Below the pieces are notes generated by a model, which was not told the origin of the DNA, searched no databases, and saw nothing but the letters and a program-made list of their open reading frames with translations. A DNA stretch of 64,000 nucleotides from Apostichopus japonicus. Taxonomy: Eukaryota; Echinodermata; Holothuroidea; Aspidochirotida; Stichopodidae. The stretch is taken from the NCBI RefSeq assembly GCF_037975245.1, contig NC_092577.1, positions 8,653,013-8,717,012 on the forward strand. Direction: 5' to 3'. Each line of letters opens with the position of its first letter. Position 1 is the first letter of the stretch. Of the stretch, positions 9,294-21,579 are shown in pieces. The position numbers were made by a program, and so were the translations under genes.

Positions 9294-11618
9294 TTTTTTC
9301 AGTTTTTTACACTTTGCTACAAAGCTGAGTATTCCATGCAACTCAATTTCTGTCATTTCGTGTCCGTTTTGCTCAAACCAAAGTTGCTCAACGTTCTCTA
9401 GTATTGGAATACGAAGTTGAGATTTAAGAACAATATGACTGGTTAAGACATCTACTGACTGGAAAGACTCAAAGAGATATAAACTTGAAACTGGTATCTG
9501 TAATGAAAGAATAAGTAGAACGATTATTAATAGTATTTTTATTGACTAATCATCAATCAACAGTTAAGTTTACTGAATATTTATATCTGATATGTGGCAC
9601 AATAATAGCAGTCTTCCATTGTCCAAGTTCCTTTTATAATTGTCGAGCAATTTACATCATCTGATCTTTAACAACGTGGTGTTTTCGAAATTATAATTCG
9701 TTCTGTGAAATCACATGATCAGAATCGATAGACTTGAGTCGTTCATGTGCACATAATAAATGCTCGTGTATATTACAGTAGTATCATGTCACCTCTATAT
9801 GAACAGTTACTGTAGTGTTCATTCTTCTGGTTATATATTAACGATGCATTTCATAATCATTACTATAGGAGATTGGTGGAAAATCTTGAATATTAAAACC
9901 AGTGTGTTTGTTGGTTTCCTTACCTTTTAACATATCATATATTTTCTTTTATAAAAGATAGATATTTTCAAGCATTTACATAGCGTTCACAACATGTGCA
10001 CACCATACATACAGTGGTGTGCCTTATGACACATTGCGCTCTGCCTTGTAACCAGTTCAGAATGGTGAATTTACTCTATACTATACCTTTTCTCTAGCAG
10101 CGATGTTTATCAGTTGTAAAACAGATCTCTGTATCACCCTAGTATCTTGATTCCTCATCTGTAATGTTCTGGGACAGATTTCTCTCAGATTGTCTTTGAT
10201 TCCATCTACCTTTCCACGTTGTTCAAGTAAACACAACATCACAAAGACATCTCCACATTCTATATGGCTCAGATAATCTAATATGTGTTTCGCACATGCT
10301 GGATTTAAGCCACACGCAAATCGGTAAAGGTACTGAAAGGTAAAAGGATCCAAGTCCTCTAGTATTTCGAGTCCTTCGTCTCCATCAGACTTATTATCGG
10401 GATCATCAACTTTAGCGATGACGTCAGCCAAATAATGAGCAGCGTACCAATCACAGTAAAGGTTGTGATAAAATTTGATAATTTTAATGGCTTCAGAATT
10501 TGATAGAGTTTCTTCAGTTTGGTTTGATATTCTGTCCTCCTCTCGTAATATCCCAATGCTTATGAATGTTTCAATGAAAGATTCTCCAATCTCGTTGATA
10601 AGTAAATCTTTCTTCCACTGAGGACTTTCAGATTGTAACTGAAGACCCTGAAACGAAAGTCTATTAAACTCCTGGTTGTGTTTCTCACTTGTTACAAAGC
10701 CACTGTCCATATTAGCACATTCCATCTTATTATCAAAATGACAATAAAAAGAGCTGATCACGTGACTGAAGAAACTGGTGATGGAGGTAAAATGCAGTAG
10801 TTCACTTTCAGTGTCGTGAGAGAGGTGAGCATACGTAACAAAGATTAGAGGGATCTGATAGAATTCATAGAGGATTGAAGTACTTGGAAGCCATTCCTTG
10901 ATAACATTCAGTGTTTCATCATCATTACCTGATGTTAATACTTCACGTACGTACCTTTCCTGTGTTTCAGTACTAAATCCCGTTAATCTTACACGGTTGG
11001 TCCAATCAACACATTCGTGAGGTATTTTACCTGATCGTGTTGTAACGATAAGTTTACATTTTGGTAAGATTATTTTCTTGATGATATTCATGAAATGATT
11101 TGATTGGCTGTGGTGAGGGTACTCGTCAATCCCATCTAGCACAATCACTAAAGAGGTTTCTGCTTCACTAAGTATTTCTTCAATAGCATCAATAGAAAAT
11201 TTAGAGTCTTTGGATAAAACGAAACGTTTAATAGCCTCATAAATAGACGACACACCTGATAATTGTCTCATCTTAACTACAATCAATATGTCTACGTCAC
11301 ACAGACACGATTCCCCGTCATTAGCACACCACTCATACGTGAGTTGTAAGGTTAGGAATGATTTACCGGACCCTGGTTCACCTTCAATAATCCATCGGTT
11401 ATCTTTCATTACATTTTTGTTAAAAATTTCTTTGTAAGAATCTAGTTTCTGCCAGCGATGTTGATGTTTAGTCTGATCTTTAGAGAGATATTCAACTCCT
11501 CCCTCGAGAAACAAACGTTGGACTGGGTATTGTTTCTCTAAGAAAGGGATTGGTCGAATGAACCGATATGAATATTCATACTCCGTTTTCAGCTCTGCTT
11601 TGAATTGCTTCATACGGT
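9294..11618 (-). CDS. NACHT-domain receptor (NLR-like), two exons seen, 5' and 3' incomplete
   Basis: The main exon (10087-11618) begins after a TTTCTCAG acceptor in phase 1 and ends at a GTATAG donor (10081-10086) in phase 0. It encodes about 510 residues. The NACHT NTPase has Walker A GEPGSGKS near residue 80, Walker B LVIVLDGIDEY near 157-167 and a sensor-like LIVTTRSG near 190, followed by an alpha-helical NACHT-associated region. The next exon (9294-9497, phase 0 to 0, GTAAGG donor) encodes 68 residues such as VLTSHIVLKSQL and VEQLWFEQNG, with leucine-rich-repeat-like spacing. In NLRs the NACHT oligomerises on ligand sensing. The N-terminal effector or Ig-like domain must lie in upstream exons that I could not identify; a GTAAGT donor at 13881-13886 in matching phase is one candidate. 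Confidence 0.85.
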
Positions 11619-11639
11619 CTGAGAAATGCAAATTAAAGA

Positions 11640-14600
11640 AAATAAAAACAACATATCATCGAAGAAAATCAAACTATATATTTCATATGAATACCTGGAT
11701 ATGATATTACAGAGGAGGTTCTGTTACATCAACAGGTTTGTTCAGGAAATAAAGAAAAAAAAGCATATGCAAAGGCTAAGTGGTACCCTTTGTACAAACC
11801 AACTAGTTAAAACGTCCCGACCACCTCTCTTCCCCTCCTCATTTGCATGGGGTGCGTTTCAGTGCTTATATATGAACCGGAAACAATTATGACGGCGTGC
11901 GATCTGTTTGAAGTCGCTGTGAACGACAATACCAGTAAAATCGGATTAATATGAAATTTGGTATAGCTTTATATGCGTTCATATTTTCATGTAACAATTC
12001 CAATCGGTTTGGTCAAATTAATAAGGTAGAAACAAAACAATAAAAACAATATATAGACAAAATCACGTTGAACTCTCGATTATACACTGTAAAAGTAAAT
12101 ACAATGCTGAGGCTTAAATCCTTAATAATCTTTATTTTAAACATCAGCTTTCTTATGCTTAATTTACTATTACAAAACTATATAATTACAACAAACCTTG
12201 CACTGTTAGGCGCTCCATCGATTATGACGTCACAACAACTTTCGTGACTGGTTGGTTGGATAAACTTGGGTCTTCACTTTTCTTTTCCGTTGAGTGATAT
12301 TATCCATGAGTTTTTTTCAAAGAGATGATCTGTCGAATCTATATTGATACAGAATGCATAAAACTAACAAAATATTTATAAATCAATGTATAATGCTCTA
12401 AGTCAACAGAACCAGTCACTTTACCAACAGGTCTCTGGCTCGACAAAGATTACATCAAAGTGAATCTCTCTTCATCTCTTATTTATTGTTTATTGTTTAC
12501 ACAAAACATCGACCTTTGAGGTAATCTAATGTTAACCCGCCCTGTTTTGTTATCAATATTCGTGATATGTTTAAGAATCTGTTTAAGAATCTGTTTAAGT
12601 TAGGTTTTATTATTTGATGATGCTAATCGATAGTGACATCAGATAGTTTGGTCTTAAATGTGTGTAATGCAGCAATACAAAGCGCACACGTGACGAAATA
12701 TTTCCGTTGAGGATCAATTCAAATAAAGTAATTATTCCCTCAGTAACCTTTATTTGATGCAATCAGTGAGAAAGATGACACTTTGTTATCAATACACTCT
12801 CTTGTGTATAGAATTAGCCTACCACGTTAACATTAGTTAGCCTAACTGTTGCTTTAAGCGGCACGAATGAGACTCGTGCAGAGGAAAATAGTTTAAAGCT
12901 ATATTATTTAGAATCTCACACGATTTACATTTTTCTAATAATGTTAGTAAAATAACATTTACCATGCATCGTTCTGGTCACCCTGATAAGCAAAAATATT
13001 AGTCACGTGATTGCTATCACACAAAACAAAAAATCTTTCAAATCAGTTAAAATCTTAAACTTAAAATGCTTATTGTATTGTTTCAATATTCTTCCTAGTT
13101 ACCAGGAAGTTTGTAACGTTTAAGAATACTGTTATGTTCCATCTTGGTTTTTAGAGACAAGAACCACATTCCCACCGGATAAGCCTATTTTAGCTTATTC
13201 AATGTTCTCTTTATTTCCTACATATATGCCTAACTTATACCATGTTCCATGAACTTCCCACTAGATTTATATTAGTAAAACTGATTAACCGGTCCATCAT
13301 CTTCCCACATGCTTTACTCCATGTTCCATACAGAGAGAAAGTAAGACATATACATCTCTCATATGCATAAAATTGCAAGATGAAAATAAGCCTATACCTT
13401 GAGGAATCTATTTAATGATTCCCATCCCGATTCATTCATTTAAGTTGGACCTAAGCCTAAAGGCGCAAGGCCTGCTATGAAAATATTACAATTCTACATT
13501 TCTGTTTCGACATGACTCACTGTTAGTTTATTTATGATCTGATCTGACAGCAATTAAGTGAAAGGATAGCACATGTTCTGATTGGAAGAGATATGTTGTA
13601 GCTTCATGAATGAACTATTAAATAACCAGGATTTACATAATAAGAGTTTGACTAACATGATCTTGAAATTCTTCCCTTCAAATGTATGGAATATTTAATT
13701 CGACATTGAAATATGATGATACAGACATGGATCATAATTCTTATACATTGAAATTGCCTTGAAGACGCCATGTAAATATAGTAATATGTTGTCATAAATT
13801 TAACATAGCCTGTGTTATTTATTACGTGTTTAGTATATCAGTACATATATAGCTTCACACCATTACTGTCTCTATACGTTACTTACCAGTACGACCATCG
13901 CTTTTGGGGTTTATCATCCAGAGTGAAATTAGGTCTAGAATCCTTTAATCCTTTAATAACAGATGAAAATCACGAAAGAAGAACATATGGAAACAGGAAT
14001 GAAGAACATAACATTGATAAGATGGCGTCGTGTAGGTCATGTGACGTTCTAATATACGAACCTGGATGCTAAATAGATATCGGTAGGAATCAGTCTATAG
14101 TTGTAACTGGTTTCAAAGTTCATATTTTATAGTTTACATAATCAAAGACTTTATTTGATGATACAATTCATATCTGATATTTATGCCTTGCTGTGTTTAT
14201 TCTGTCATATCAGCCGTTCTAAAGTACCTGCTGTACGTATATGCATTGCTCTCAGTTACGTCTATTGATACGAACCATTGTAAGTTTCCGATGTATTTTG
14301 TCCTATGTGCGTAATATGCCTGTAAAGTATGCAAACTGTGTAGATGCTACAAGCGGTGATGGCCAACTCTAAAATGTGTCTTGACGAGAAATCAACAGAT
14401 TGGTTTACGAAAATGAGAACAACGGAAAAACACTGTTTATTACACAAATATAAAAAAAGGAAAGAAATTATACACATGTTGACAAAAGGGAGTGTAGGTA
14501 TAATGAGCTAGAGCGGGATTCTAACAAGTAAGATTAGGATTGCAAGGGTCTGACATTAGAGCCCCGTTCTAGAAACAAATAATATTTTGCTCTGTTCAAA

Positions 14601-14850
14601 TTGATCGTCCCGGTCAGTTCTCCGTTGTTGATTAACTTCAGTAGGACATGATTTGAATGAACGGTTAACAAAGTTATAGTTTAAGTCATCAACAATGCCT
14701 CTTATATATGAACGGGTTAGATGTTTTCAAACTATAAAAAACTGAGAATATATCAGTTTTCTTGATTTAAAGAACTTTATATGCTTCAATTAGGCGACAA
14801 TATGGTGCAGTAGCGCAATGGCGTGCACAGGATAACAAAGGTGTGTGGGT
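11640..14850. other. intergenic or 5' intron sequence of the NACHT gene
   Basis: No recognisable protein-coding frame. It should contain the missing 5' exons of the minus-strand NACHT gene. The one hint is a minus-strand donor GTAAGT at 13881-13886 preceded by a short open stretch ending INPKSDGRT in phase 1, the phase the NACHT exon needs; this is weak. A 14-bp triplication of GTTTAAGAATCT occurs near 12568-12600. The rest is ordinary AT-rich DNA. Confidence 0.4.
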
Positions 14851-14854
14851 GAGG

Positions 14855-15033
14855 TGTGGGCTGCAAGGACGTAGCGAGGAATTTGCCAAGGAAGGGGCGA
14901 AGCTTGTAAGCAAACTATCTAAGCGTAGCGTCACTTGTTGGCGCGAAAGGTACAAGAAAGGTTTGGCCGCAAACGTCTCACAGATCGCTGGAAATGGCAC
15001 TTCCCAGGCCTTGTAAGTTGCATCTAAGCATTT
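14855..15033 (+). repeat. interspersed repeat, forward copy
   Basis: The segment contains TAGCGAGGAATTTGCCAAGG, GGGCGAAGCTTGTAAGCAAACTAT, then AGATCGCTGGAAATGGCACTTCCCAGGCCTTGTAAGTTGCATCTAAGCA. The same blocks occur in reverse orientation at 16783-16950. A diverged piece of the same family (CAGATCACCGGAAATGACAC) is visible near 16215. It is a dispersed repeat; I see no RNA polymerase III boxes that would make it a clear SINE, and no coding frame. Class not determined. Confidence 0.7.
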
Positions 15034-15289
15034 TCTATTTCGAAATAACTTGCGATATTATAAAGAAAAACATACAAAAAATGAGCTTCATGGGGGTTGG
15101 GGGGTTGGGCGGTCGCCCCCTTCGCCCCCTCCCCTTGGCTACTCGTCTGGGGAGCTGTGTATCGCAAAGATAAATATAAATTTAGACATAAAACTACACT
15201 GTGCATATTTAGACTACAAAGCAGGTCCATATAAGTAACATTCAAAGCAATGTTTACTCATATATGATAACATAATAGTAAGGGTGATG

Positions 15290-15520
15290 ATACAACCGTT
15301 CAAGGGTCCAATTCTCACCAGGATGATTGCAACAATCCACCGAGTGAACCATTTCCCGACGGCTGACGATCCAAGATGTGACCATGACCCACATGCACTC
15401 CCCTACACTCTTGAGCCCCCACTGAATATCCGAGGTGGGGCGATGGCCCACAACCCCTGACTGACGATCCGAGATGGGACTATGGCCCACGTGCCCTTCT
15501 CCACCCCCTTGCGCACTCCA
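15290..15520. repeat. degenerate ~60-bp tandem motif
   Basis: Three diverged copies of a GACGATCCGAGATGGGAC..TGGCCCAC-type motif are visible: GACGATCCAAGATGTGACCA near 15363, ATATCCGAGGTGGGGCGATG near 15425 and GACGATCCGAGATGGGACTA near 15464. Spacing is irregular, roughly 40-60 bp. No coding interpretation is convincing. It is probably an old minisatellite or part of a larger repeat. Confidence 0.5.
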
Positions 15521-16002
15521 CCTTAGGAGCGTCGAATGTCAGGTCCGGTCCCGAGGACAATACCGGGCCCCCTCTTTTCACTGGTCACATATCCCATAAT
15601 ATTTTTATAGCATCACCAAACTTCTCCCGGTCGCGCAATATGATTGCAAGGCCCCAGACTGCAAAATGATGTTATCAATACATCACGTCAACTCCTATGT
15701 GTACGACTATGCTTGCGTGTGTTATAAACTTTCCACATAATTTAGGGGAGGGGAAGGAGAAGAGCGGATGCAGAAGAGGGGGAGGGGAGTGGAAGGGGAG
15801 GGAGAAGCAAAGGAGGGGTAGTGGTTACGGTACTTTATATATTTACTGTACACAATAGGTACGTTGGCAGGCATACGCAGGTATCCATATATCAGTGGCT
15901 AATGATGGAAAACTTGACCAGAGGCAGATCACGTCGTACTATAAACACAAGAAGCATATCTAGTAATAATATAACACAAGAAGCGTACCTAGTAATAATA
16001 TA

Positions 16003-16178
<176 letters not shown>

Positions 16179-16782
16179 AGCGTAGAATAAAAAATTCTGG
16201 TTTTGATAGCCCCCCAGATCACCGGAAATGACACTTCTCGGGCTTGAAAATGACCAACCAAATGTACACTTTTGCATGAGAACCAATTTTTCCAATAGTT
16301 TTTTTCATCCATAACCTTTTTCAAGATTGTCATCAGTCACACATCATGTTCGACCACATTGCATCCTCTGTGGATCATTGCTTTTGTAGGTAATTCTAAT
16401 TTAACGGCCCACAATACCCGTCAGCCCCACTTTTGCAAAGTTGTAAGCCCATTATTTGTTCAGAATTTGAATAATAATCTCACTTCAAAACATACCCAAA
16501 ATGTTGCACAAAATTTCATCTATGGACAACTATAGAGGGAAGTATGATGAAGAATGTTGGTCAGGGAATTTTCGAAAATTCAGACACAGTTAGTTTATTG
16601 GTGTACAAACATGGGCGGCGATCATGGGGGGGGGGACGGGGGGGCATGTTCCCCCAATATTTTAGGTGGGAAGGTATATTATCTAATATCCCCCCCCAAT
16701 GTTTGGTGGCATTGTTTTTTGTGGCTATAAGAGCATATTTTTTTATGATATCGCTAGTAATTTCAAAATAAAAAAAAATGCT

Positions 16783-16950
16783 TAGATGCAACTTACAAGG
16801 CCTGGGAAGGGCCATTTCCAGCGATCTGGGAGGCATTTTCGGCCAAAAGTTTCTTTTACGCTTCGCACCAAAACCTGGTGGCTCCACGCTTAAATAGTTT
16901 GCCTACAAGCTTCGCCCCTCTCTTGGCAAATTCCTCGCTACGAGCATGTC
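16783..16950 (-). repeat. interspersed repeat, reverse copy
   Basis: This is the inverted partner of the repeat at 14855-15033: it reads TGCTTAGATGCAACTTACAA, GGCCTGGGAAGGGCCATTTC, CAGCGATCTGGGAG and finally TTGGCAAATTCCTCGCTACG. The two copies face each other across about 1.75 kb, which includes the AT microsatellite. Ordinary insertions in opposite orientation explain this; they could also pair in a transcript spanning both. Confidence 0.7.
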
Positions 16951-17089
16951 TAACCGTGTCACACGAATTTGTTACTAAATATCACCCCCCCCCCCCCCAA
17001 AAAAAAAAAAAAAAAAAAAAACGACACAGACTCAGTTCACCGAGAGTAGTTTCTATTTATTTTTCGAAATGAATTAGCTAGACGGACCA

Positions 17090-17650
17090 TGGCGCAGATC
17101 CAGGTGGGGACAGCGGGACGCGTCCCCACCAACTTTTCGAGTGATGGGGACATGACATACCGTGTCCCCACCAATTTGTCTTGACCAAACGCTGCATTGA
17201 AAATTTCCCTGTATTGAACTTTGGCGCAGTTTGATCCAGCATTGTGCAAATGACATGCTGCAGTCCTCACTTTATTACATTTATCCACAGTTGTTAAATT
17301 TTAAATTTTGGAAGGAAATCGCATTTGCGGCAGCCTATAATTTATTTCTGGAAGAGGACCCAGACCCATCGTATACAAAAGTCTTCTTGGATGCTCGCTA
17401 TCGGTACGACGTGTGTTCGCAACAGCTATTGATGGAGCCCAATCACACAGCTGTATGGACGTCGGGAAATTCCCCTTTCGTAATGGTCGTCTCGGAAGCC
17501 AGCCAATCACGTAAGAGATACATATTGCGTAGTTAATTCATTGCGCAATGTATTTTGGTCAGAATTTCGTAGCTGAACTGGGCCTACCATAACAGTAGTA
17601 CTGGTATGTAATGTACCGGATAGCATAATCCAATTACACTATTTACTGGT
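17090..17650. other. non-genic stretch upstream of CREBL2
   Basis: A plus-strand frame at 17231-17536 (101 codons) has no domain I recognise and no start context or splice borders that would make it convincing. The region includes a repeated GGGGACA..CGTCCCCACCAA motif (about 17106-17180) typical of the low-complexity ends of dispersed repeats. The CREBL2 promoter and 5' UTR should lie somewhere here, but no TATA box or CpG cluster stands out. Confidence 0.4.
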
Positions 17651-17706
17651 TGTACATTGTAGCTAACCAAAAACAACAATTTCTTTGTCTCAAATATCGA
17701 ACAAAT

Positions 17707-20700
17707 ATGACGAAAACAGACGAAGATGACAAGAAAAGTCCAGTAGATGGCCATGATGATAGCAGAAATGTAAGAAAGCATAACAACGTCATTTCGGCGT
17801 ACGCTTTGAATGGGAAAAGAAGATTTGTTTTTAGGCCTGGCTAGAATGATGTAGCCTAGACTAGACCTAGAATGATGTAGCCTAGACTAGACCTAAGCCC
17901 GAAGCTGTTTTGTGGTAACCCAACGGTAAGGGTAAGGAGTACGTTTAAACTAGGCCTAAGGAAAGTGGCTCACAGAACCTTAAGTGCCAGTATACTAAGG
18001 TACACAGGCAAGGGACAAACATAGTTACCATTGAGTAGGGGCATAGCATAGGTCTAGCCCTACACAATTGTACAGCACTAACACTACAGTAGCCTTGATG
18101 TTTCAATTCAAGTTCTACCTAGCCCATATAGGACATCAAGGAGCCAATGATAAGTAAAATAAGACCAAATACATGCAAAGTATTGCTCTCCTTGAATAAT
18201 TGCAGAATAGACCTACCCCACAACTTTGAAGCAACACCCTCAAAGAGGTTGGCCACCTCATCCGTATAGGGAGTCCAGTAATATGCAAAGAGATGCAAAT
18301 GTCCAATATTTCATGTTGTGTGGCTTCACTGTCAGGATGGTTAATTTTTGCCATTCCTATTAAGAACGACCCATCATTACATTGTTATAATTATTACTAT
18401 GGGACGTGATTGAAACTAAAATTTGTTTGTGATTTTAGCACTAAAATCTCTGATAATAATTGAGCCGTTTTATGAAGGGAAAATTTTTGAAAGGTAATAT
18501 GGCTACCTAGTGTCTGAGTTGTTGCAGCCAGCTACAGTGTAATCAGATTCTCATTCTTATTTTTATTGAGCCATTTTGTGAAAGGTAAATTTCTGAAGGG
18601 TAATTTGGTTACCTAGTTTGTGTGATGGTGTAGCCAGCATCAGCGTGGAGCTTTGTATTGAGGGGTATTATACAATTAAGCTGATCTCATTTCCAGCCGA
18701 GTCAGTGGAAATATCTTACATTTAGTTAGGTTATCCTCAGGAAAAAAATTATAAAAGAGATGTCTGATACTCTTAACTTTGATCACATTCTGGAGAGAGA
18801 GAGAGAAAATAAAAATATAGCTATGTGTAATTCAGATTTTTGGAGAATTCTGTTTATTATATAAGATTTCTAAGTGATGTGAGCATGCCTAATACGCATA
18901 CACACAATTTTGAAAGTTTCTGCCTGACTCCATCTTGTGTTGAAATCTTTTCACTACACTCTACAAGAGGCAGGTGTCTTAATGAAACTCCAGATTACGT
19001 AAGCACTGAAAAGTGTATCCAATCAAGCCTTGTAATGGATTTCAAGTGTAGAAATAAACATTTCTAGAAAATTGTCACAACTAAGTGCCAATCAGAACTT
19101 TCTGCGGTTGGCTGCAAACTCACCACATATCCTGTGATTTACTTTAGCGGATTTTCTTTAAAACAAGAGTTATTCTGTGGTTGTGCCAAAAATATATTTT
19201 TTTTAAATTTCTAGTTGCTTAAGTTATCAAATTACTTCAATGTAATGCTATGTTGTTTAATTGGCTGTTAGAGAGCATTGTGGTTAAGGCAGTGTCTTGT
19301 CCAGCAGTCCAGCAAGTTTTGTCCAGCACAAATTGCTAAAAAAATATTCAAATCTGTAACTTTGCAACATGTTTTACTCTCCAACAAAAGCAAAGTTCAG
19401 AAGATGAGAAAATTCAAACTGCAACTGAAATATTTGTTTACAGTACATAGTACATAGATAGTACCATAGTAACTAGTTTTTCTTACCATAGCCCCCACCA
19501 CTTCACACCTCCCATATTCTGCATTTTCTAGCTACTGTAGTCACATCTCACGTAAGTAAGTACTGTAGAATACATGACCGACTTCTTAATTTGTTTTTCT
19601 CCCAATCGTCTGTAGTCACTCGGCGGCAAAGTGAGGAAACAGGGAGGCCGTAAAGGGAAGAGAGCTTCCAAGGCAATCGATCAAAAAACCAAACTGGAGA
19701 GGAGTCGACAGAGCGCCAGGGAGTGCAGAGCCAGGAAGAAAGAAAAGTACCAACTGCTGGAAGAAATGGTTGAGGGCAAGGAGAAGGATGTTCTTGATTT
19801 AAGGAAACAGCTAGAATCGGTAAGAAGGAATTACCTATACGCTCGAGGGGGGGGGGGTGGGGAGATTGACACAGTGGAGGGGAGGAGGATGTTCTTGATT
19901 TAAGAAAACAGCTAGAATCGGTCAGCGAGAATTACCTAAAGACAGACTAAAAGGGTGGGGTTGCACAGGGGGGGGGAGGTTGGGGAATTAGGAGGAATAC
20001 TGTACATGGATAAATTTTGCTGAACTACAATCATTGGCTCAAATCAAATGATTAAATGCTGTTCCTTTCTCGCATATGTGTGACACCACCATCTAACAGC
20101 ATTCTGGTACCATTTTGAAGCTAGTGGACATTATTAAATCCTAAAGAATAAGCTCTAGCAACAGCACAGTAAAATCAATAAAGTCATCTCTTTGTGTTAC
20201 TACATACTTGGTGACAGAGTGTTTGTATTATACCATTTCTACAGTACCTTCATTTATTGTCACTTGTTTGTTACTGTTGGTGCTATTGTCATTGATTGGC
20301 TAGCCTATTTATCTGTTAGTTGCCCATTTCATGGCTAAACAAAACACTTTGCATTTTCTCTTTGGGACATTGCAGTATATATGCAATTATGTGAATCTTG
20401 AATTATTGCAAGAAGTTTGGTGAAATTTAGGATTTAAGAAGTTTGGTGCATTTCAAGAAACAGATAATTTAAGGCTTGTTAAATCTACAATATCTCCTAC
20501 AATAGATCAGTTAATATGATCGTGGACAGAACACTTCTGGTAGGAACAATTCCTTGTATCTTGTACTGGGTACAGGCACATATCAGAACATTTCTCTCTA
20601 CTTTATACTTTTTACTAGCAAACTATGCTTACTGCCTGATGTATAAACAAAGAGTCATCAGAGCTAAATGTCATTAAAAAAGGTCTTAATCTTGTTCCTC

Positions 20701-20882
20701 AGAATATATAAAAAGGTATGCTTTCGTTAGTTATCTGTATTGAAGCATTTACGAAATTGGCATTTTCTTTCCAGCTCAAAAAGCAACTGTCGAATGGAGT
20801 TTTACCGAAACCTGAAGATATCTTGCCGGTAGTGAAAGAGCAGCCATCTGAGGATCAAGTAGATTCGGAGAAGAACGGTTGA
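17707..20882 (+). CDS. CREBL2: CREBL2, bZIP transcription factor, three coding exons
   Basis: Exons 17707-17769, 19616-19819 and 20775-20882 join in phase 0 to give 124 aa (human CREBL2 is about 120). Exon 1 ends HDDSRN before GTAAGA; exon 2 begins SLGGKVRKQG after CTGTAG, matching the vertebrate N-terminus around DDSK..GGKVKK. The basic region KLERSRQSARECRARKK, residues about 46-62, contains the conserved LERSRQSARECRARKK block, followed by a short leucine-zipper-like helix (YQLLEEMVEGKEKDVLDLRK). Exon 3 encodes a tail with LPKPEDIL and ends EKNG-stop. In vertebrates CREBL2 acts in the nucleus with CREB and has been linked to adipocyte differentiation and metabolism. An in-frame ATG at 17650 would add 19 residues; 17707 fits the family better. 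Confidence 0.95.
19887..19955 (+). repeat. duplicated tail of CREBL2 exon 2 with a broken splice donor
   Basis: Sequence from 19786 (GGATGTTCTTGATTTAAG, then AAACAGCTAGAATCG and the intron start) is repeated 101 bp downstream at 19887. In the copy, the donor CGGTAAGA has become CGGTCAGC, so it should not be used by the spliceosome. A G-run (about 19846-19860) separates the copies. The protein is unaffected if the first donor is used. Confidence 0.88.
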
Positions 20883-21100
20883 AATGATTTCTCGAGATGG
20901 ACCATCGGTGAAGCTAAATTTACTACTTGGGTTTGACATCACCTTAATTTATCATAAATATATGATTATTTATAGTAGATGTTGTTGAAATTATATCCAC
21001 CGCTGCAGATCTAGCATTTTACCGATAGGTTTCAAATGGTCTTGCACCTTAAGGGTAGCATGGAATAGCATGGAGTTTTCTTGCCATTTGGGGAAGTTTT

Positions 21101-21400
21101 GCTCGATTCATTCTTTCAAAGCTTGGACGAAATGGAAGGCGGTCAAACAAAGCCGAAGATCAAGTTTCTCCAAACTATATGATAATAAACATTTGACACG
21201 TCAATCTGATTTACCTACATACAGTTAATGGAGGATTTTTGTTATTTAGTTTTGCTTGATTCATTCTTTCAAAGCTTGGACGAAATGGAAGGCGGTCAAA
21301 CAAAGCAGAAGATCAAGTTTCTCCAAACTATATGAGAATAAACATTTGACAAGTCAATCTGATTTACCTACATACAGTTAATGGAAGATTTTTGTTATCA
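21101..21400 (+). repeat. 153-bp direct duplication in the CREBL2 3' region
   Basis: A block beginning GCTCGATTCATTCTTTCAAA at 21101 recurs at 21254 with few changes (GCTTGATTCATTC...). Each copy includes GACGAAATGGAAGGCGGTCA and an AATAAA hexamer (21184-21189 in the first; about 21337 in the second). The block starts about 220 bp after the CREBL2 stop codon, so both hexamers are plausible poly(A) signals and the duplication would double them. Confidence 0.85.
21184..21189 (+). promoter_or_regulatory. candidate poly(A) signal of CREBL2
   Basis: AATAAA lies 302 bp past the CREBL2 stop codon on the coding strand and is the first canonical hexamer after the stop that I noticed. It is duplicated about 153 bp downstream. 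Use is inferred, not shown. Confidence 0.45.
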
Positions 21401-21579
21401 ACAGAATCCATGAAATTATCAAAATCAATTGAAGGATAAAGTTCTCAATTATCAAATCAAAAACTATTTTGTTTCACCCCAAAATGTGGGACGATTAGAC
21501 AGATTGCAGTTAATTCATAAAAGGCATCATGGATTGATAGAGTAGACAAAATGGATATAGTCTACAAAAAAATGAGGTT

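Noticed and set aside
8967-9401. 144-codon plus-strand frame with YIYLRHMFIY repeats
   Set aside because: Product of the 54-bp tandem repeat; its second half overlaps the antisense strand of the LRR-like exon (9294-9497), which has better support.
13812-14072. 86-codon plus-strand frame
   Set aside because: No domain; the more interesting signal there is a minus-strand GTAAGT donor that could belong to the NACHT gene, itself too weak to call as an exon.
17231-17536. 101-codon plus-strand frame upstream of CREBL2
   Set aside because: Reads like ordinary amino-acid mix, but no domain is recognisable, an opposing frame (17301-17510) is also open, and no transcript or splice evidence is visible.
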